Positions 51,731 through 59,876 of a stretch of DNA of 64,000 nucleotides are shown in pieces. The stretch is taken from assembly GCF_000025985.1 (NCBI RefSeq), contig NC_003228.3, positions 2,666,001 through 2,730,000 of the forward strand, in the 5' to 3' direction. Source of the stretch: Bacteroides fragilis NCTC 9343. Its GTDB lineage: Bacteria > Bacteroidota > Bacteroidia > Bacteroidales > Bacteroidaceae. Below the pieces are notes generated by a model. It saw nothing but the letters and a program-made list of their open reading frames with translations, searched no databases and was not told where the DNA came from. The stretch's first letter is position 1. The number at the start of each line of letters is the position of its first letter. Made by a program: the position numbers and the translations under genes.

Positions 51731-54700
51731 TTAGAAAACGAGTTTACCTGTCGGTTGTGGTAATCGGCTATTATCTTCTTCCGGGATAGGTTGGGCTCCG
51801 GTTCCTACCGTAAAGTACTCTACACCTCCGGATTTATCATCTACAACTGCCTTCCCGTCCTTATCGACTTGAAAAGGTTTCCCGGTTATACTGTCATATT
51901 TGTGAGGATTGAATACATAACCTTTCCATGCACAATACATTATAAATTTCTTCTTAAATGCGGTTGGTGATACAAACTTTCGTTGCTGATTGTCGTATTG
52001 GCAAAATGCGTCATATAAATCTTTCCGGGGTAAACGGACATTGAGATGCTCTTCTCCGGAGAAGTATTCATCAGCCCAGGAGATGAGGGTTTCACCCATT
52101 TCCTGACGCAGCTTTCTTTGCTCTAACCTTTCGCCGGGAGCTTGGACAACGCCATAAGTCAAATACAATTGGACGCAATTGGCCAGCAGGTTCCAGGTAA
52201 GATTCCATTGTTCAAAATCCCACTCCGAGAAGAAGAGGACCCCGAAGTCGTCAACCGGCTTATGGGTATCGTTATAGAAATCGGAGAATGCAAGCAGCCA
52301 CTGGCGGTCCGTGTAACTTGAACCACTGCCACGGATGGCATGGTTGGTAGCAATATACATTTTGGGTGATCGCGCAAATGGTAAAGTGATCCTTCTACCT
52401 CCTTTATAATTTACTGACCAATCCCCGGTAATGTTGGGGAACAGAAATTCAAAGTTGAAGTTTTGTAACACGTCGTCAATAAAAACGAGTTTAGTGTTTT
52501 CCTGAATGTCATTCCATACAAATTGATCATTAAAAAGATCAGAGCGTTTTCCGGGAATATAGGCTGTAGGAATGATATTACGCATCAATTCCCCTACAAG
52601 TGATTTCCCGGAACGGCCGTTACTTTCTCCTACTTCAGATTGCTTGCCATCCATGCCGATGACAGCTCTGGCCACATTATTGTCTTTCGCTTCCATAACC
52701 ATGTATCCGATTGCACACAGTTTACTAAGGAGATGGATACGATTTTCATTCTCTTCTTCCGGCTCTATTTCTTCAGCAGATTTTCGCCAGGTAAAGTTAC
52801 TGGTGTTGATCAGGAACTGGAGGTAATGGGATTTCTTACCGGCCTCTGAAAGTTCATAAGTAAATGTGTTGTCTTGCCGGCTAAAAGTAACCAACGGTTT
52901 ACCCAGATATTTGGCCGGTGTCATTTTACGTTGCTCTTCCCAGATGTGGTGTGTGATATTCTCGTAACCGAGTTCGCTTACAGAGTCTCTTGTGACCAGC
53001 CAGCAATTTTTATCAAAATAGAAATACTGGGATTCCCGGTTGGGCTTAACGAAATTGGGCTGAATGAACTCAAGCAGGGATAACTTGTCCGGACCCACAT
53101 ATTGAGACACGCCTTTAATCAACATTTCATTTACCTCAGTCTTGCAATTATGCTTGGCAAACTGAAACAGGTAGTCACGGGCATCAGAGGCATCGATAGC
53201 ACGAACGACAGGCGGTTCAAGGTGAATGAACTGATAACTCTTATCAATTCTCCGAAGACGTCCGAATCCTCTGTTTTGCAAGAAGTTTTGTGAGTTGACA
53301 TAGCAGAACTCATATTCAATACGTTCATTTTGGCTACGATCATATTTAGTGACTTCTCTCCAGAACTTTTCATCATCGTCAAAAGGTTGTGCCAAGATTA
53401 CTTTTCCATGTTCGTCGAATTTCCATCGATATCGGCCGAATAGGAACTCCGGCAGGTTACGCAGGAGGTCGGCATGACGCTCGGCAAAGACTTCATGAGA
53501 GTGGAGTCCCCATAATTCTTGCAATTTATGATCTGTCCAGGTAGTTACCTTGAACATCTCAATGTATTTTCCCAAACCTTTCTTTTCATTGCAGGCAAAC
53601 TCAATATCGGCGGCCAGTTCTTCTTCCTTTCCGCGCAGAGAATTTGCGAGCAGATCATCAAGGCCTTTGTCTCCTGCTTCGTTCTTATTAATGTGTCCGA
53701 CGAATATTTCAACGAAGATGTTCCGGTTCTTGAGAGAACGCATATATTCTTTGAAATTTTTTGCTGCATAGAAAAAACAGCGGGGACGCTTTTCGACCTG
53801 ATCATTGATCCGGATATTGGAGCTGATATCGTCCCAGTCCGAATCAAAGATAAAAGCAACCTCTTGTACCTCACAGGTAGAGATGATTTTCACCAGGTCT
53901 TCCGGAAGGGCACCGTAAAGACCGAGATTCTGTATACCGCTGACTGCGATTGAGGGGATACCGTGCTTACATGCTTTCTCCGCTTTCTTTTCACCTTCCT
54001 GAATATAGAGACGGGGTATCTTTGTCTTTGACTTATAGAGACTGCGTATGCGCTCCGGAATATAGATCGGAGTACCGCTGCCACGCGGGGATTTGTATTT
54101 GTAAGGTTTACCCTCTTTATCAAGGTGGGCATCCGGAAACTGCCATCTGATACGATAATATTCTTGAGGAGTACCAACGTCCCTTCTTTTATTATCTTTC
54201 CGGGTGAAGACAACCGGCATTCCTTCCAGATCATAATATTCAATGATGACATCATCTCCCTTAGTGGTTAACATTCCTCGTTCATCAATGGTACCAGGAC
54301 GGAAAGTACGTTGTTCGAATATACTTTGTGTATCTCCTGTCTTATAGACCTTTGCTGTGACATCCTCAAAGGTAAGACCTGATTCTGCCAGCATCCTGGC
54401 ACAATAACTGTCGACATCGATACCTTTGGCAGCCTTGCTGCCTTTTTTCATCTTTTTTGCCGGCTGTTTCTTGATGGCCGGACGTTGATCGGGAATGACA
54501 TTGAATTTTTTGGCAAGGTAGTCAAGAGCATCATTGAAGGTCATTCCTTCAGCGGACATTAAGAAAGAAACCGAATCTCCACCTTTCAATTCATTGCATC
54601 CAAAGCATTTAAAGATTTGTTTGGCCGGACTAATTGAGAGTTTCTTTGCGGCTTTGCACCGGGGACAATCGCAATTGTAATTCACTCCGGAGCGTTTGAG

Positions 54701-54784
54701 TTCATGGAAGTCTTGCGCAACATCAAGCAAATGTCCTGTGGCAGCATCTTTGATACGTCTTATCTCATCATCATTAAAATACAT
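51731..54784 (-). CDS. Primase-helicase (CHC2 zinc finger, TOPRIM, SF3-like ATPase)
   Basis: The 1,017-residue replication protein has, in order, a CHC2-type zinc finger (CDCPRC about 40-45 with IFKCFGC), a primase middle with a TOPRIM-like region (LYIQEGEKKAEKA and VAFIFDSDWDD), a long linker, and a C-terminal ATPase with Walker A GESNGRSGKS, Walker B LVFIDDV and the YIATNH sensor, as in virus-type SF3/D5-like helicases. It would prime and unwind the phage genome. SSB follows directly. Confidence 0.9.
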   Translation of the reverse strand: MYFNDDEIRRIKDAATGHLLDVAQDFHELKRSGVNYNCDCPRCKAAKKLSISPAKQIFKCFGCNELKGGDSVSFLMSAEGMTFNDALDYLAKKFNVIPDQRPAIKKQPAKKMKKGSKAAKGIDVDSYCARMLAESGLTFEDVTAKVYKTGDTQSIFEQRTFRPGTIDERGMLTTKGDDVIIEYYDLEGMPVVFTRKDNKRRDVGTPQEYYRIRWQFPDAHLDKEGKPYKYKSPRGSGTPIYIPERIRSLYKSKTKIPRLYIQEGEKKAEKACKHGIPSIAVSGIQNLGLYGALPEDLVKIISTCEVQEVAFIFDSDWDDISSNIRINDQVEKRPRCFFYAAKNFKEYMRSLKNRNIFVEIFVGHINKNEAGDKGLDDLLANSLRGKEEELAADIEFACNEKKGLGKYIEMFKVTTWTDHKLQELWGLHSHEVFAERHADLLRNLPEFLFGRYRWKFDEHGKVILAQPFDDDEKFWREVTKYDRSQNERIEYEFCYVNSQNFLQNRGFGRLRRIDKSYQFIHLEPPVVRAIDASDARDYLFQFAKHNCKTEVNEMLIKGVSQYVGPDKLSLLEFIQPNFVKPNRESQYFYFDKNCWLVTRDSVSELGYENITHHIWEEQRKMTPAKYLGKPLVTFSRQDNTFTYELSEAGKKSHYLQFLINTSNFTWRKSAEEIEPEEENENRIHLLSKLCAIGYMVMEAKDNNVARAVIGMDGKQSEVGESNGRSGKSLVGELMRNIIPTAYIPGKRSDLFNDQFVWNDIQENTKLVFIDDVLQNFNFEFLFPNITGDWSVNYKGGRRITLPFARSPKMYIATNHAIRGSGSSYTDRQWLLAFSDFYNDTHKPVDDFGVLFFSEWDFEQWNLTWNLLANCVQLYLTYGVVQAPGERLEQRKLRQEMGETLISWADEYFSGEEHLNVRLPRKDLYDAFCQYDNQQRKFVSPTAFKKKFIMYCAWKGYVFNPHKYDSITGKPFQVDKDGKAVVDDKSGGVEYFTVGTGAQPIPEEDNSRLPQPTGKLVF

Positions 54785-54871
54785 AGTTCAAGGGATTAGT
54801 TACATGATCAGTTCTGTTTCATTGATTCGGGGTCAAATGAAACCATTTACAATGGATTGGCAGAGGACTGT

Positions 54872-55072
54872 TTATGGGAGATCGTACTCTTCAGTAACGG
54901 ATTCGTTTATCACGCTTTGCAGAAGCTCCGGATCTTCATAGAGGAAGAGGACTTTAACCATACCGTCCTTTACAACTCCCATTTCCATCTCAATTTCCAA
55001 ATTGTTTTCGTGGACCTTATCTACGATCCGGTCTACGACTTGTTTGTCTAATTCGATTATATCTTTAAACAT
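54872..55072 (-). CDS. Small acidic hypothetical protein (66 aa)
   Basis: The protein is acidic and mostly helical (MFKDIIELDKQVVDRIVDKV) with a short strand (GMVKVLFLYED). It lies upstream of the primase gene in the same orientation. Function unknown. Confidence 0.58.
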   Translation of the reverse strand: MFKDIIELDKQVVDRIVDKVHENNLEIEMEMGVVKDGMVKVLFLYEDPELLQSVINESVTEEYDLP

Positions 55073-55086
55073 AGGTTTTCCTTTCT

Positions 55087-55491
55087 TTATTTTTGAGAGT
55101 TATTACTTTCGTCTGTCATTTTAGTTATAAATAAGTCCAATGCTTTAACGCATTTGTCTGGAAGCTGCTTCGCTGTTTCATTCTGTCGCAGATAATCAAT
55201 AGTCCCTCCAATACCTATGATACAATACATTTCTTCGGTACTTGGTAGGAACGTCAAAATCAGCGTACATATCGCTATAATACTTCCAGCTATTTTTCGC
55301 GACCTATATCTTTCTTTATCGAGGGAATCATTTTCGTCATCATTCATAAAATGGACAATAAGTACGATAAGTAGCCATATAACAGACCATGTTAATGCTA
55401 TTATTAAGACACATTGAATATTATCCAATCTTTCAATCCAGTACATCTCTTTCATCTTATTTATGGGTTTTATAAAGCCGCCCAAGGCCAT
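55087..55491 (-). CDS. Membrane protein of the early region
   Basis: The 134-residue protein has two membrane spans (VLIIALTWSVIWLLIVLIVH and IAGSIIAICTLILTFL) separated by a charged loop, and a soluble C-terminal part. The start could also be at an internal Met before KEMYWIERL. Early-region membrane proteins in temperate phages often act in superinfection exclusion, but no signature is seen here. Confidence 0.6.
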   Translation of the reverse strand: MALGGFIKPINKMKEMYWIERLDNIQCVLIIALTWSVIWLLIVLIVHFMNDDENDSLDKERYRSRKIAGSIIAICTLILTFLPSTEEMYCIIGIGGTIDYLRQNETAKQLPDKCVKALDLFITKMTDESNNSQK

Positions 55492-55610
55492 TTGATTTCT
55501 TTTTAAATTTGTTACGAATTAAAATGCTTGATAAGTTCTTCGGCTGTTGCTTTGTGAGTTTTTGAGTAGTCGAATTTAATTAACTGAAAATACTCTTTTA
55601 GTTCAAGTTT

Positions 55611-56216
55611 TTAGCCAAACAGCATCGGGTTTAGCTCGTAGTTACTTATTAAAATCTCTATCTTACGTTTCGCCTTCGTTAGATTGGCGACTTTGAGAGG
55701 CATATCTATCTTTTCTACGTGCCATTTATTCACAGCAACGAAGTATCGTTTAATGCCAGCTTTCCAAAGCATCCCCATCGCATCCGGCTTTGTTATTTGC
55801 CGTTCAATAAGCGGGAACAGTGGCTTTGTATCTGGATATTGTTGTTTTAACCGGATGGCACGGTTTATTTCTTTAGGGTCATAATCAAAGCCCCAAACTT
55901 GCCCGTCCCAACTTCCAAGCTCTTTTTCCAATTTGTACCTGACTTGCTTCTTCAATTCAAATGTGCAAGCTGCTCCAGTAGATCCATTGATATATCGCTT
56001 CTTCCGTAATACGTCAGATACGCAAGTATATTTATCACTTCGGATAGTATGGATGGGCTGACCGTACCACTTTTCGCAATCAGACAGAAAACGGGCGTTG
56101 TCCGGGTGACATGAACCAGTTTCTATGTAGTAGAGCCGAACGTTTTCATACAGGCTCAATGCTATTTTACAAGCGACTGCGGAGGTTACACCGCAAGAAA
56201 ACCATGCTATTATCAT
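55611..56216 (-). CDS. PAPS reductase/PP-loop family protein
   Basis: The 201-residue protein starts at ATG 56216 (MIIAWFSCGVTSAVACKIAL); a TTG at 56243 would add nine residues. The PP-loop reads SCGVTS instead of the common SGGxDS. Conserved later segments are YIETGSCHPDNARFL, CTFELKKQVRYKLEK and FGFDY-type WGFDYDPKEINRA. Phage members of this group may act in nucleotide or DNA modification, sulfur chemistry, or nicking systems; the substrate is not evident. It lies just left of the 5S rRNA-like gene. Confidence 0.78.
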   Translation of the reverse strand: MIIAWFSCGVTSAVACKIALSLYENVRLYYIETGSCHPDNARFLSDCEKWYGQPIHTIRSDKYTCVSDVLRKKRYINGSTGAACTFELKKQVRYKLEKELGSWDGQVWGFDYDPKEINRAIRLKQQYPDTKPLFPLIERQITKPDAMGMLWKAGIKRYFVAVNKWHVEKIDMPLKVANLTKAKRKIEILISNYELNPMLFG

Positions 56217-56225
56217 ATTTTTCAC

Positions 56226-56233
56226 TATCTTTG
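56226..56233 (+). promoter_or_regulatory. Candidate promoter box ahead of the 5S rRNA-like gene
   Basis: Plus-strand TATCTTTG fits TAnnTTTG and is about 203 bases upstream of the predicted RNA. There is no clear -33 match, so this is weak. Confidence 0.3.
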
Positions 56234-56321
56234 CCCTGTCCAAAAATGGCTATGGGGACATTAAACATTAAGCCTAAAATCTTTAAACTTATATTTATGA
56301 AAAAGTTTAAAATTAGTGCTT

Positions 56322-56350
56322 AGCAACGCTCTCGCCTACAGAGCGTTGCT
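56322..56350. repeat. 11-bp hairpin upstream of the 5S rRNA-like gene
   Basis: AGCAACGCTCT-CGCCTAC-AGAGCGTTGCT is a perfect 11-bp inverted repeat with a seven-base loop. It has no T-run on either side. Another inverted pair TTTAAACTT/AAGTTTAAA lies at about 56282-56311. They could be processing or regulatory structures of the RNA leader, or the end of the leftward transcript. Confidence 0.75.
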
Positions 56351-56435
56351 CAAAAGGCATTCAAATTCTTTTTGAAGTAGGTCGTTGCAGAACTGGTTAA
56401 AGAACTTATTCAGTATCTGTTTTAAGATAAAAAAG

Positions 56436-56544
<109 letters not shown>

Positions 56545-56552
56545 TTTTTATT

Positions 56553-56590
56553 AGCCCTGTTATCTTCACTGATAGCAGGGCTATTTTTTT
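56553..56590 (+). terminator. Terminator of the 5S rRNA-like gene
   Basis: AGCCCTGTTATC pairs with GATAGCAGGGCT (12 bp, one G-U) around a six-base loop, followed by ATTTTTTT. Confidence 0.92.
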
Positions 56591-56610
56591 ATACTTGATT
56601 TTACTCATTT

Positions 56611-56847
56611 CTATTCAGTTTTGAATTTTAAAATAGCCGATTTCATAGCATCATCAGAAGCCTTTTCTATGATGTTGAATATGCTATCTGCTCTCTGAAA
56701 CTCCATTCTAAAACGATTATCAGGAACAGCATATATAGTATCTGTTATTTCCGTGACTCTTTTTGCAGGTAATATAGTCAGATAGATATTTTCAGTTTTG
56801 CAGCCTACCAACGAAACAACTGCGAGAATTAATAGTATTTTCTTCAT
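56611..56847 (-). CDS. Small lipoprotein (78 aa)
   Basis: The N-terminus MKKILLILAVVSLVGCKTEN is a clean lipoprotein signal with cysteine at residue 16. The mature part is helical and polar (RADSIFNIIEKASDDAMKSA). It is the last gene of a short early operon of small genes. It may sit in the inner or outer membrane; function unknown. Confidence 0.65.
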   Translation of the reverse strand: MKKILLILAVVSLVGCKTENIYLTILPAKRVTEITDTIYAVPDNRFRMEFQRADSIFNIIEKASDDAMKSAILKFKTE

Positions 56848-56857
56848 TACTGATCAG

Positions 56858-57031
56858 TTAGGAATTAAGCTTTGATAAAATAAAATCAGCTAACTCTTGC
56901 GTTTCTTTTTCGGTTTCTTGTTCTTGAACTTGACAAATGAACCTCTTTATATTAAAGAAAGTACCATCAAATGAACCTTCAATAATATAAGTGCCTTTAC
57001 GATCTGTCTCTTTTACAAATTTTGTTTTCAT
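56858..57031 (-). CDS. Small hypothetical protein (57 aa)
   Basis: Encodes MKTKFVKETDRKGTYIIEGS and a second half FNIKRFICQVQEQETEKETQ ending LSKLNS, with a beta start and helical end. It is spaced 10 bases ahead of the small lipoprotein gene and is compatible with an operon. Function unknown. Confidence 0.55.
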   Translation of the reverse strand: MKTKFVKETDRKGTYIIEGSFDGTFFNIKRFICQVQEQETEKETQELADFILSKLNS

Positions 57032-57068
57032 TTTTTATTTGTTGTACGTTGATATTCTGTCTTCTATA

Positions 57069-57341
57069 TTATCTCCTTCCTCCTCGAGCTGGAGCATTGT
57101 AGGTAATTTGATATTTTTTTCGCAGCATTTCTATGTACTCAGGAGTTACATTTTGCGGAGCAACAAGTACATGTGTGCGGTTATCAAGGCGAACCATGAC
57201 CTTATGCTGCTCTTTTTGTGCAGATTGCATGCACATTTGTGCGATAACTTCCGGATTCTCGTTTGTAAATAGATTAGCTTTCTGTCTCTTTGTTCGACTT
57301 GGAGACGGGCTTGGTGAATGTACTGTTTTCATAATGATCAA
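57069..57341 (-). CDS. Small basic hypothetical protein (90 aa)
   Basis: Begins MIIMKTVHSPSPSPSRTKRQ; an internal ATG at 57332 is an equally likely start. It is basic at both ends with a helical centre (NPEVIAQMCMQSAQKEQHKV) and an Arg/Gly end (APARGGRR), suggesting nucleic-acid contact. It starts nine bases from the 3' end of a tRNA-like structure on the same strand. Confidence 0.55.
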   Translation of the reverse strand: MIIMKTVHSPSPSPSRTKRQKANLFTNENPEVIAQMCMQSAQKEQHKVMVRLDNRTHVLVAPQNVTPEYIEMLRKKYQITYNAPARGGRR

Positions 57342-57349
57342 TATTAGTG

Positions 57350-57416
57350 TGGGCTTCCGGGAATCGAACCCGGCTTCAATGATTTTACATTGATATGCCT
57401 CCTTACATCAGGCCCA
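57350..57416 (-). ncRNA. tRNA-like element 1 (best folded of three)
   Basis: On the minus strand the 67-nt sequence has an acceptor TGGGCCT/AAGCCCA with one mismatch, a D-like arm GATGT-AAGGAGGC-ATATC, an anticodon-like hairpin CAATG-TAAAAT-CATTG whose loop is six bases instead of seven, and a perfect T arm CCGGG-TTCGATT-CCCGG. It is too short and irregular for a standard tRNA. Confidence 0.65.
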
Positions 57417-57420
57417 TTTT

Positions 57421-57503
57421 GCCGGGATTCACATCCCGGCTCTTTTGTGTAACAAATCCCTAACCAGGGGCTTTAACCCTACGTGTGTCCTTTCACACGG
57501 CAT
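57421..57503 (-). ncRNA. tRNA-like element 2
   Basis: On the minus strand CGTGTG-AAAGGA-CACACG forms a D-arm-like hairpin, small stems follow (CCCT-GGTT-AGGG; TTTGT-TAC-ACAAA), and GCCGGG-ATGTGAAT-CCCGGC closes as a T-arm-like hairpin. No acceptor pairing is found. Confidence 0.5.
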
Positions 57504-57553
57504 TAAAAATGAATAAATCAATTAAACTTCTATGCTTGAGAAAATAAAGTATA

Positions 57554-57593
57554 ACATATAACCGGATTCGCACCGGGCACATTCCTTATATGT
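57554..57593 (-). ncRNA. tRNA-like element 3 (minimal: acceptor plus T arm)
   Basis: ACATATA and TATATGT form a 7-bp acceptor-like stem around CCGG-TGCGAAT-CCGG; alternatively GCACAT-ATAAGGA-ATGTGC forms a D-arm-like hairpin. D and anticodon arms are missing. Confidence 0.45.
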
Positions 57594-57597
57594 GCTT

Positions 57598-57987
57598 TTA
57601 GTTAATAATATATGGTTGATATATAGAAGTTTCATGTCGACGGATACGATATTCTGTACGTGTCCTTCTTACTATTTGCATGGTATATGATGCATCTGTT
57701 ATTGTTGTTACTTCTCCAAGGGAAAATAAGAATAAGATAATTCCTGCCGTACATTGCCTGGCAATAGGGGATAGATCGAAACTAATTCCGTAATTAGTAC
57801 AGAACCACCATGCACCCAACTCAGTCACTTTACTTAGACCTAATTTCGTTTTCGCATTCCGGAGAGTATTGTCAACGGTACTCCAACTTACATGGAAGAA
57901 ATCGGCTACCTCTTTATAAGAAGCTCCCCAAGCAACACGTTCTATGAACTGTTTCTGACGTTTACTTAGAATAGCATTGCGGTTCAT
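57598..57987 (-). CDS. LuxR-type helix-turn-helix regulator with hydrophobic segment
   Basis: From ATG 57987 (MNRNAILSKRQKQFIERVAW) the protein is a LuxR/GerE-like helix-turn-helix: LSKRQKQFIERVAWGASYKE, VADFFHVSWSTVDNTLRNAK, then TKLGLSKVTEL. A hydrophobic stretch follows (CTAGIILFLFSLGEV), so it may be membrane-associated. Similar small proteins are common next to Bacteroides phage switch regions. It overlaps the Cro-like gene by four bases. Confidence 0.75.
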   Translation of the reverse strand: MNRNAILSKRQKQFIERVAWGASYKEVADFFHVSWSTVDNTLRNAKTKLGLSKVTELGAWWFCTNYGISFDLSPIARQCTAGIILFLFSLGEVTTITDASYTMQIVRRTRTEYRIRRHETSIYQPYIIN

Positions 57988-58235
57988 AATTTGATATCTA
58001 TAATTTCCCAACAGTTTTCAATACCATATTTTAGAAATACAGTTTCAACAGCCTTAACTACTTCTACGCTGGGAGACGTTATACCTTTAAGCTTATTATA
58101 CCAAGAGGTTCGATTATTAATATTAAAGACCCCATATAGCTCCTTTTTTAAAGTTTCAATCTGTCCTAATGGTACTCTTTCATATGCTTTTTTAAAAGAA
58201 TAGCGTTTTTTCGCTATTGTCATTTGTTTATCCAT
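57984..58235 (-). CDS. Cro-like small DNA-binding protein
   Basis: The 83-residue basic protein faces the repressor gene across a 140-bp operator-rich region, the position of cro in lambdoid switches. It has a helix-turn-helix-like part around LYGVFNINNRTSWYNKLKGI and a following VEVVKAVETVFLKYGI helix. It is the first gene of the leftward early transcript. Confidence 0.68.
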   Translation of the reverse strand: MDKQMTIAKKRYSFKKAYERVPLGQIETLKKELYGVFNINNRTSWYNKLKGITSPSVEVVKAVETVFLKYGIENCWEIIDIKL

Positions 58236-58268
58236 CGTTTACCTTTGTATTTTTGTGATTTACGATTG

Positions 58269-58276
58269 CAAACATA
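58269..58276 (-). promoter_or_regulatory. Leftward early promoter -7 box
   Basis: Minus-strand TATGTTTG fits TAnnTTTG, 34 bases before the Cro-like gene. A palindromic operator lies eight bases upstream of it. Confidence 0.6.
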
Positions 58277-58283
58277 TATAGAA

Positions 58284-58373
58284 TATTTCAAATTATGAAA
58301 TATTTAATTGAATAAATTGAAATACAATTTCATATAATTATATAAATCTCTGATAATCAATTCATATATTGAA
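58284..58373. promoter_or_regulatory. Switch-region operators (three palindromes)
   Basis: TATTTCA-AATTA-TGAAATA (58284-58302), TGAAAT-ACA-ATTTCA (58318-58332) and TTCA-TATAT-TGAA (58361-58373) share a TTTCA/TGAAA half-site and lie between the divergent regulator genes. They are likely repressor or Cro binding sites. Confidence 0.72.
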
Positions 58374-58375
58374 AC

Positions 58376-58741
58376 ATGAAAAAGAAAAAAGAAACTCCAA
58401 TGCATCCCGTTGTGGAAAATATCCGTAAAATAATTATGGATAAAGGAATTACTCAAGTTGCTGCATCAGAACTTGTGGGTACTTCTGCTTCTCAAATGAG
58501 TAAGATTTTGAATGGAGAAGTGCAAATTAGCATTTGGCAGATTTCAAATTTTGCAACTAATCTTGGAATGGAGATAATAGACGTATTTACATATCCTAAT
58601 AAATATGTAAAAGCAGAAGACAGGAATGATAATAAAGAACCTATTGAGGCAGTTCTCCAAATTAAGCTCAGAAAAGATAAAAAAGATCAAGTACTAAAGT
58701 TGATATTTGGGGAACATAATTTAGAAATATTAAACAAATAA
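58376..58741 (+). CDS. XRE-family repressor (cI-like)
   Basis: The 121-residue protein has a clear helix-turn-helix: KGITQVAASELVGTSASQMS followed by KILNGEVQISIWQISNFA. The C-terminal part is a basic helical/strand region. There is no visible autocleavage domain, so induction would not follow the LexA-like route. It is the only plus-strand regulator at the right end and lies directly next to attR, so it is the best candidate for the lysogeny repressor. Confidence 0.8.
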   Translation: MKKKKETPMHPVVENIRKIIMDKGITQVAASELVGTSASQMSKILNGEVQISIWQISNFATNLGMEIIDVFTYPNKYVKAEDRNDNKEPIEAVLQIKLRKDKKDQVLKLIFGEHNLEILNK

Positions 58742-58800
58742 AGAAAAAAAATCACCAACATTTGATCGTAATGGACTATGTGCCAAGCCTTAATGTATTG

Positions 58801-58815
58801 GCTTCGGAATCACAA
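58801..58815 (+). repeat. attR core
   Basis: GCTTCGGAATCACAA is identical to the core at 11274-11288 and keeps the 3' end of the original tRNA-Arg target sequence. Confidence 0.93.
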
Positions 58816-58848
58816 AAAAGACAGTCTATTGGCTGTCTTTTTTATTTT
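58814..58848 (+). terminator. Displaced host terminator of tRNA-Arg
   Basis: AAAAAAGACAG-TCTATTGG-CTGTCTTTTTT forms an 11-bp stem with T-run directly after the attR core. Before integration it would have stood directly after the tRNA. Confidence 0.88.
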
Positions 58849-59192
58849 ACCATGTTTGATTATCAGTATTTTGCGTTGATCTAAATCCCTTAAAAGACAT
58901 AATTTACAGCTATTTCTTTTCTATCATCATTCCTGTTAGTTTTGATTTAAGATGCTACTTTTGTTTCAACATTGTTTCAACATAACTAAATTCATATATT
59001 GTGGCGGAAACATTCAGAATAGAGGTGTGTTAAAAGTATTACTTAGGCAATCATGCTGTTTACTGTCAAATTGTTACAGAGCAATTATGGCTTAGATAGA
59101 AAGCAGTTATAGAATCAGTATAAACAACATCTGTGTGATTATAATGATTGGGATTAATTTAATGATGCATTTTCTTTATCCTAAAAACATAG
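58849..59192. other. Host intergenic remnant region
   Basis: No intact gene. It includes a TACTTTTG promoter-like box at about 58954-58961, a tandem GTTTCAACAT repeat, and the short integrase-like start described separately. Confidence 0.5.
59001..59033 (+). pseudogene. Possible remnant of an integrase gene start
   Basis: GTG GCG GAA ACA TTC ... reads V/M-AETFRIEV and then stops. It resembles the N-terminus of Bacteroides integrases and is preceded by promoter-like sequence. It is very short, so the call is weak. Confidence 0.3.
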
Positions 59193-59430
59193 GATACCAT
59201 TCTGTATGGACGAGATGGCACTAGTAAAGGAGAACTGCTCATTGACATAAAACTGTGCAATATGGTGAAAGAGTTTACACCTGACATGGCAAACAGCATG
59301 CAAAAGATTGTTCGGAAATGTTTCCCTAGAACCCTGCAGATAGTGAACAAGATTCATGTATTCACACTGGCGTACGAAGCGATGCGAGACCTACGCATGG
59401 CCTACCGATGGCAAATAATGAAAAATGAAA
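59193..59430 (+). pseudogene. Fragment of an ISL3-family (IS204/IS1001-type) transposase
   Basis: The frame reads through VKEFTPDMANSMQKIVRKCF, PRTLQIVNKIHVFTLAYEAM and RDLRMAYRWQ, the middle of an ISL3-type DDE transposase with the conserved D-M-S-x-x-M and FP region. Both ends of the gene are missing and the frame runs straight into a SRAP-like sequence. No inverted repeats of the IS were found. Confidence 0.7.
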
Positions 59431-59730
59431 CTGCTTTTTCAACGGCTGGTATTTATGATATTTGGGTAGATAAGGACTCAGGCAAGCAGCATGCTACGTT
59501 TTCCATCATAACAATTGTTACGGATCCACTGACAGATTATATACATAACACTAAATATCGGATGCCGGTTATTTTTGTTATCCAAAGATGAAAAACAATC
59601 GTTAAATATTGAATTATCTCGGGAAGAAATAAAATATTTCTTTAAACCTTATCCTGCAGATGAGACGGAGGCATACGAGATATGCAATGATTTTATAAAG
59701 AAAATATCAACAGATAAAAGTATTCTGTAA
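59424..59730 (+). pseudogene. Truncated, frameshifted SRAP (YedK/HMCES-like) gene
   Basis: NETAFSTAGIYDIWVDKDSG and FSIITIVTDPLTDYIHNTKY-RMPVI match the centre of SRAP proteins, which cross-link to abasic sites in single-stranded DNA. The N-terminus with the catalytic cysteine is gone, and a frameshift near 59575 separates KDEKQSLNIELSREEIKYFF and the rest in another frame, ending at 59730. The gene cannot make a working protein. Confidence 0.75.
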
Positions 59731-59876
59731 CAAACATAGGGAGATGTCAGCGAACCATTAGAATACCGATTAATTGGCTTTTTCTTGCATTCTTTAACGT
59801 AAAAATAACTATCGTTACTGACTTTTCAAAAAAGTCAAAAGATGAAAAATATATTGTGTTTGCATCAGATTCGTGT

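Noticed and set aside
57350..57416. Standard tRNA call for tRNA-like element 1
   Set aside because: The anticodon loop has six bases, the D arm joins the acceptor directly and the length is 67 nt, so no reliable anticodon can be assigned.
59262..59591. 109-codon intact-looking plus-strand ORF
   Set aside because: It is a chimera of a transposase fragment and a SRAP fragment and not a functional gene.
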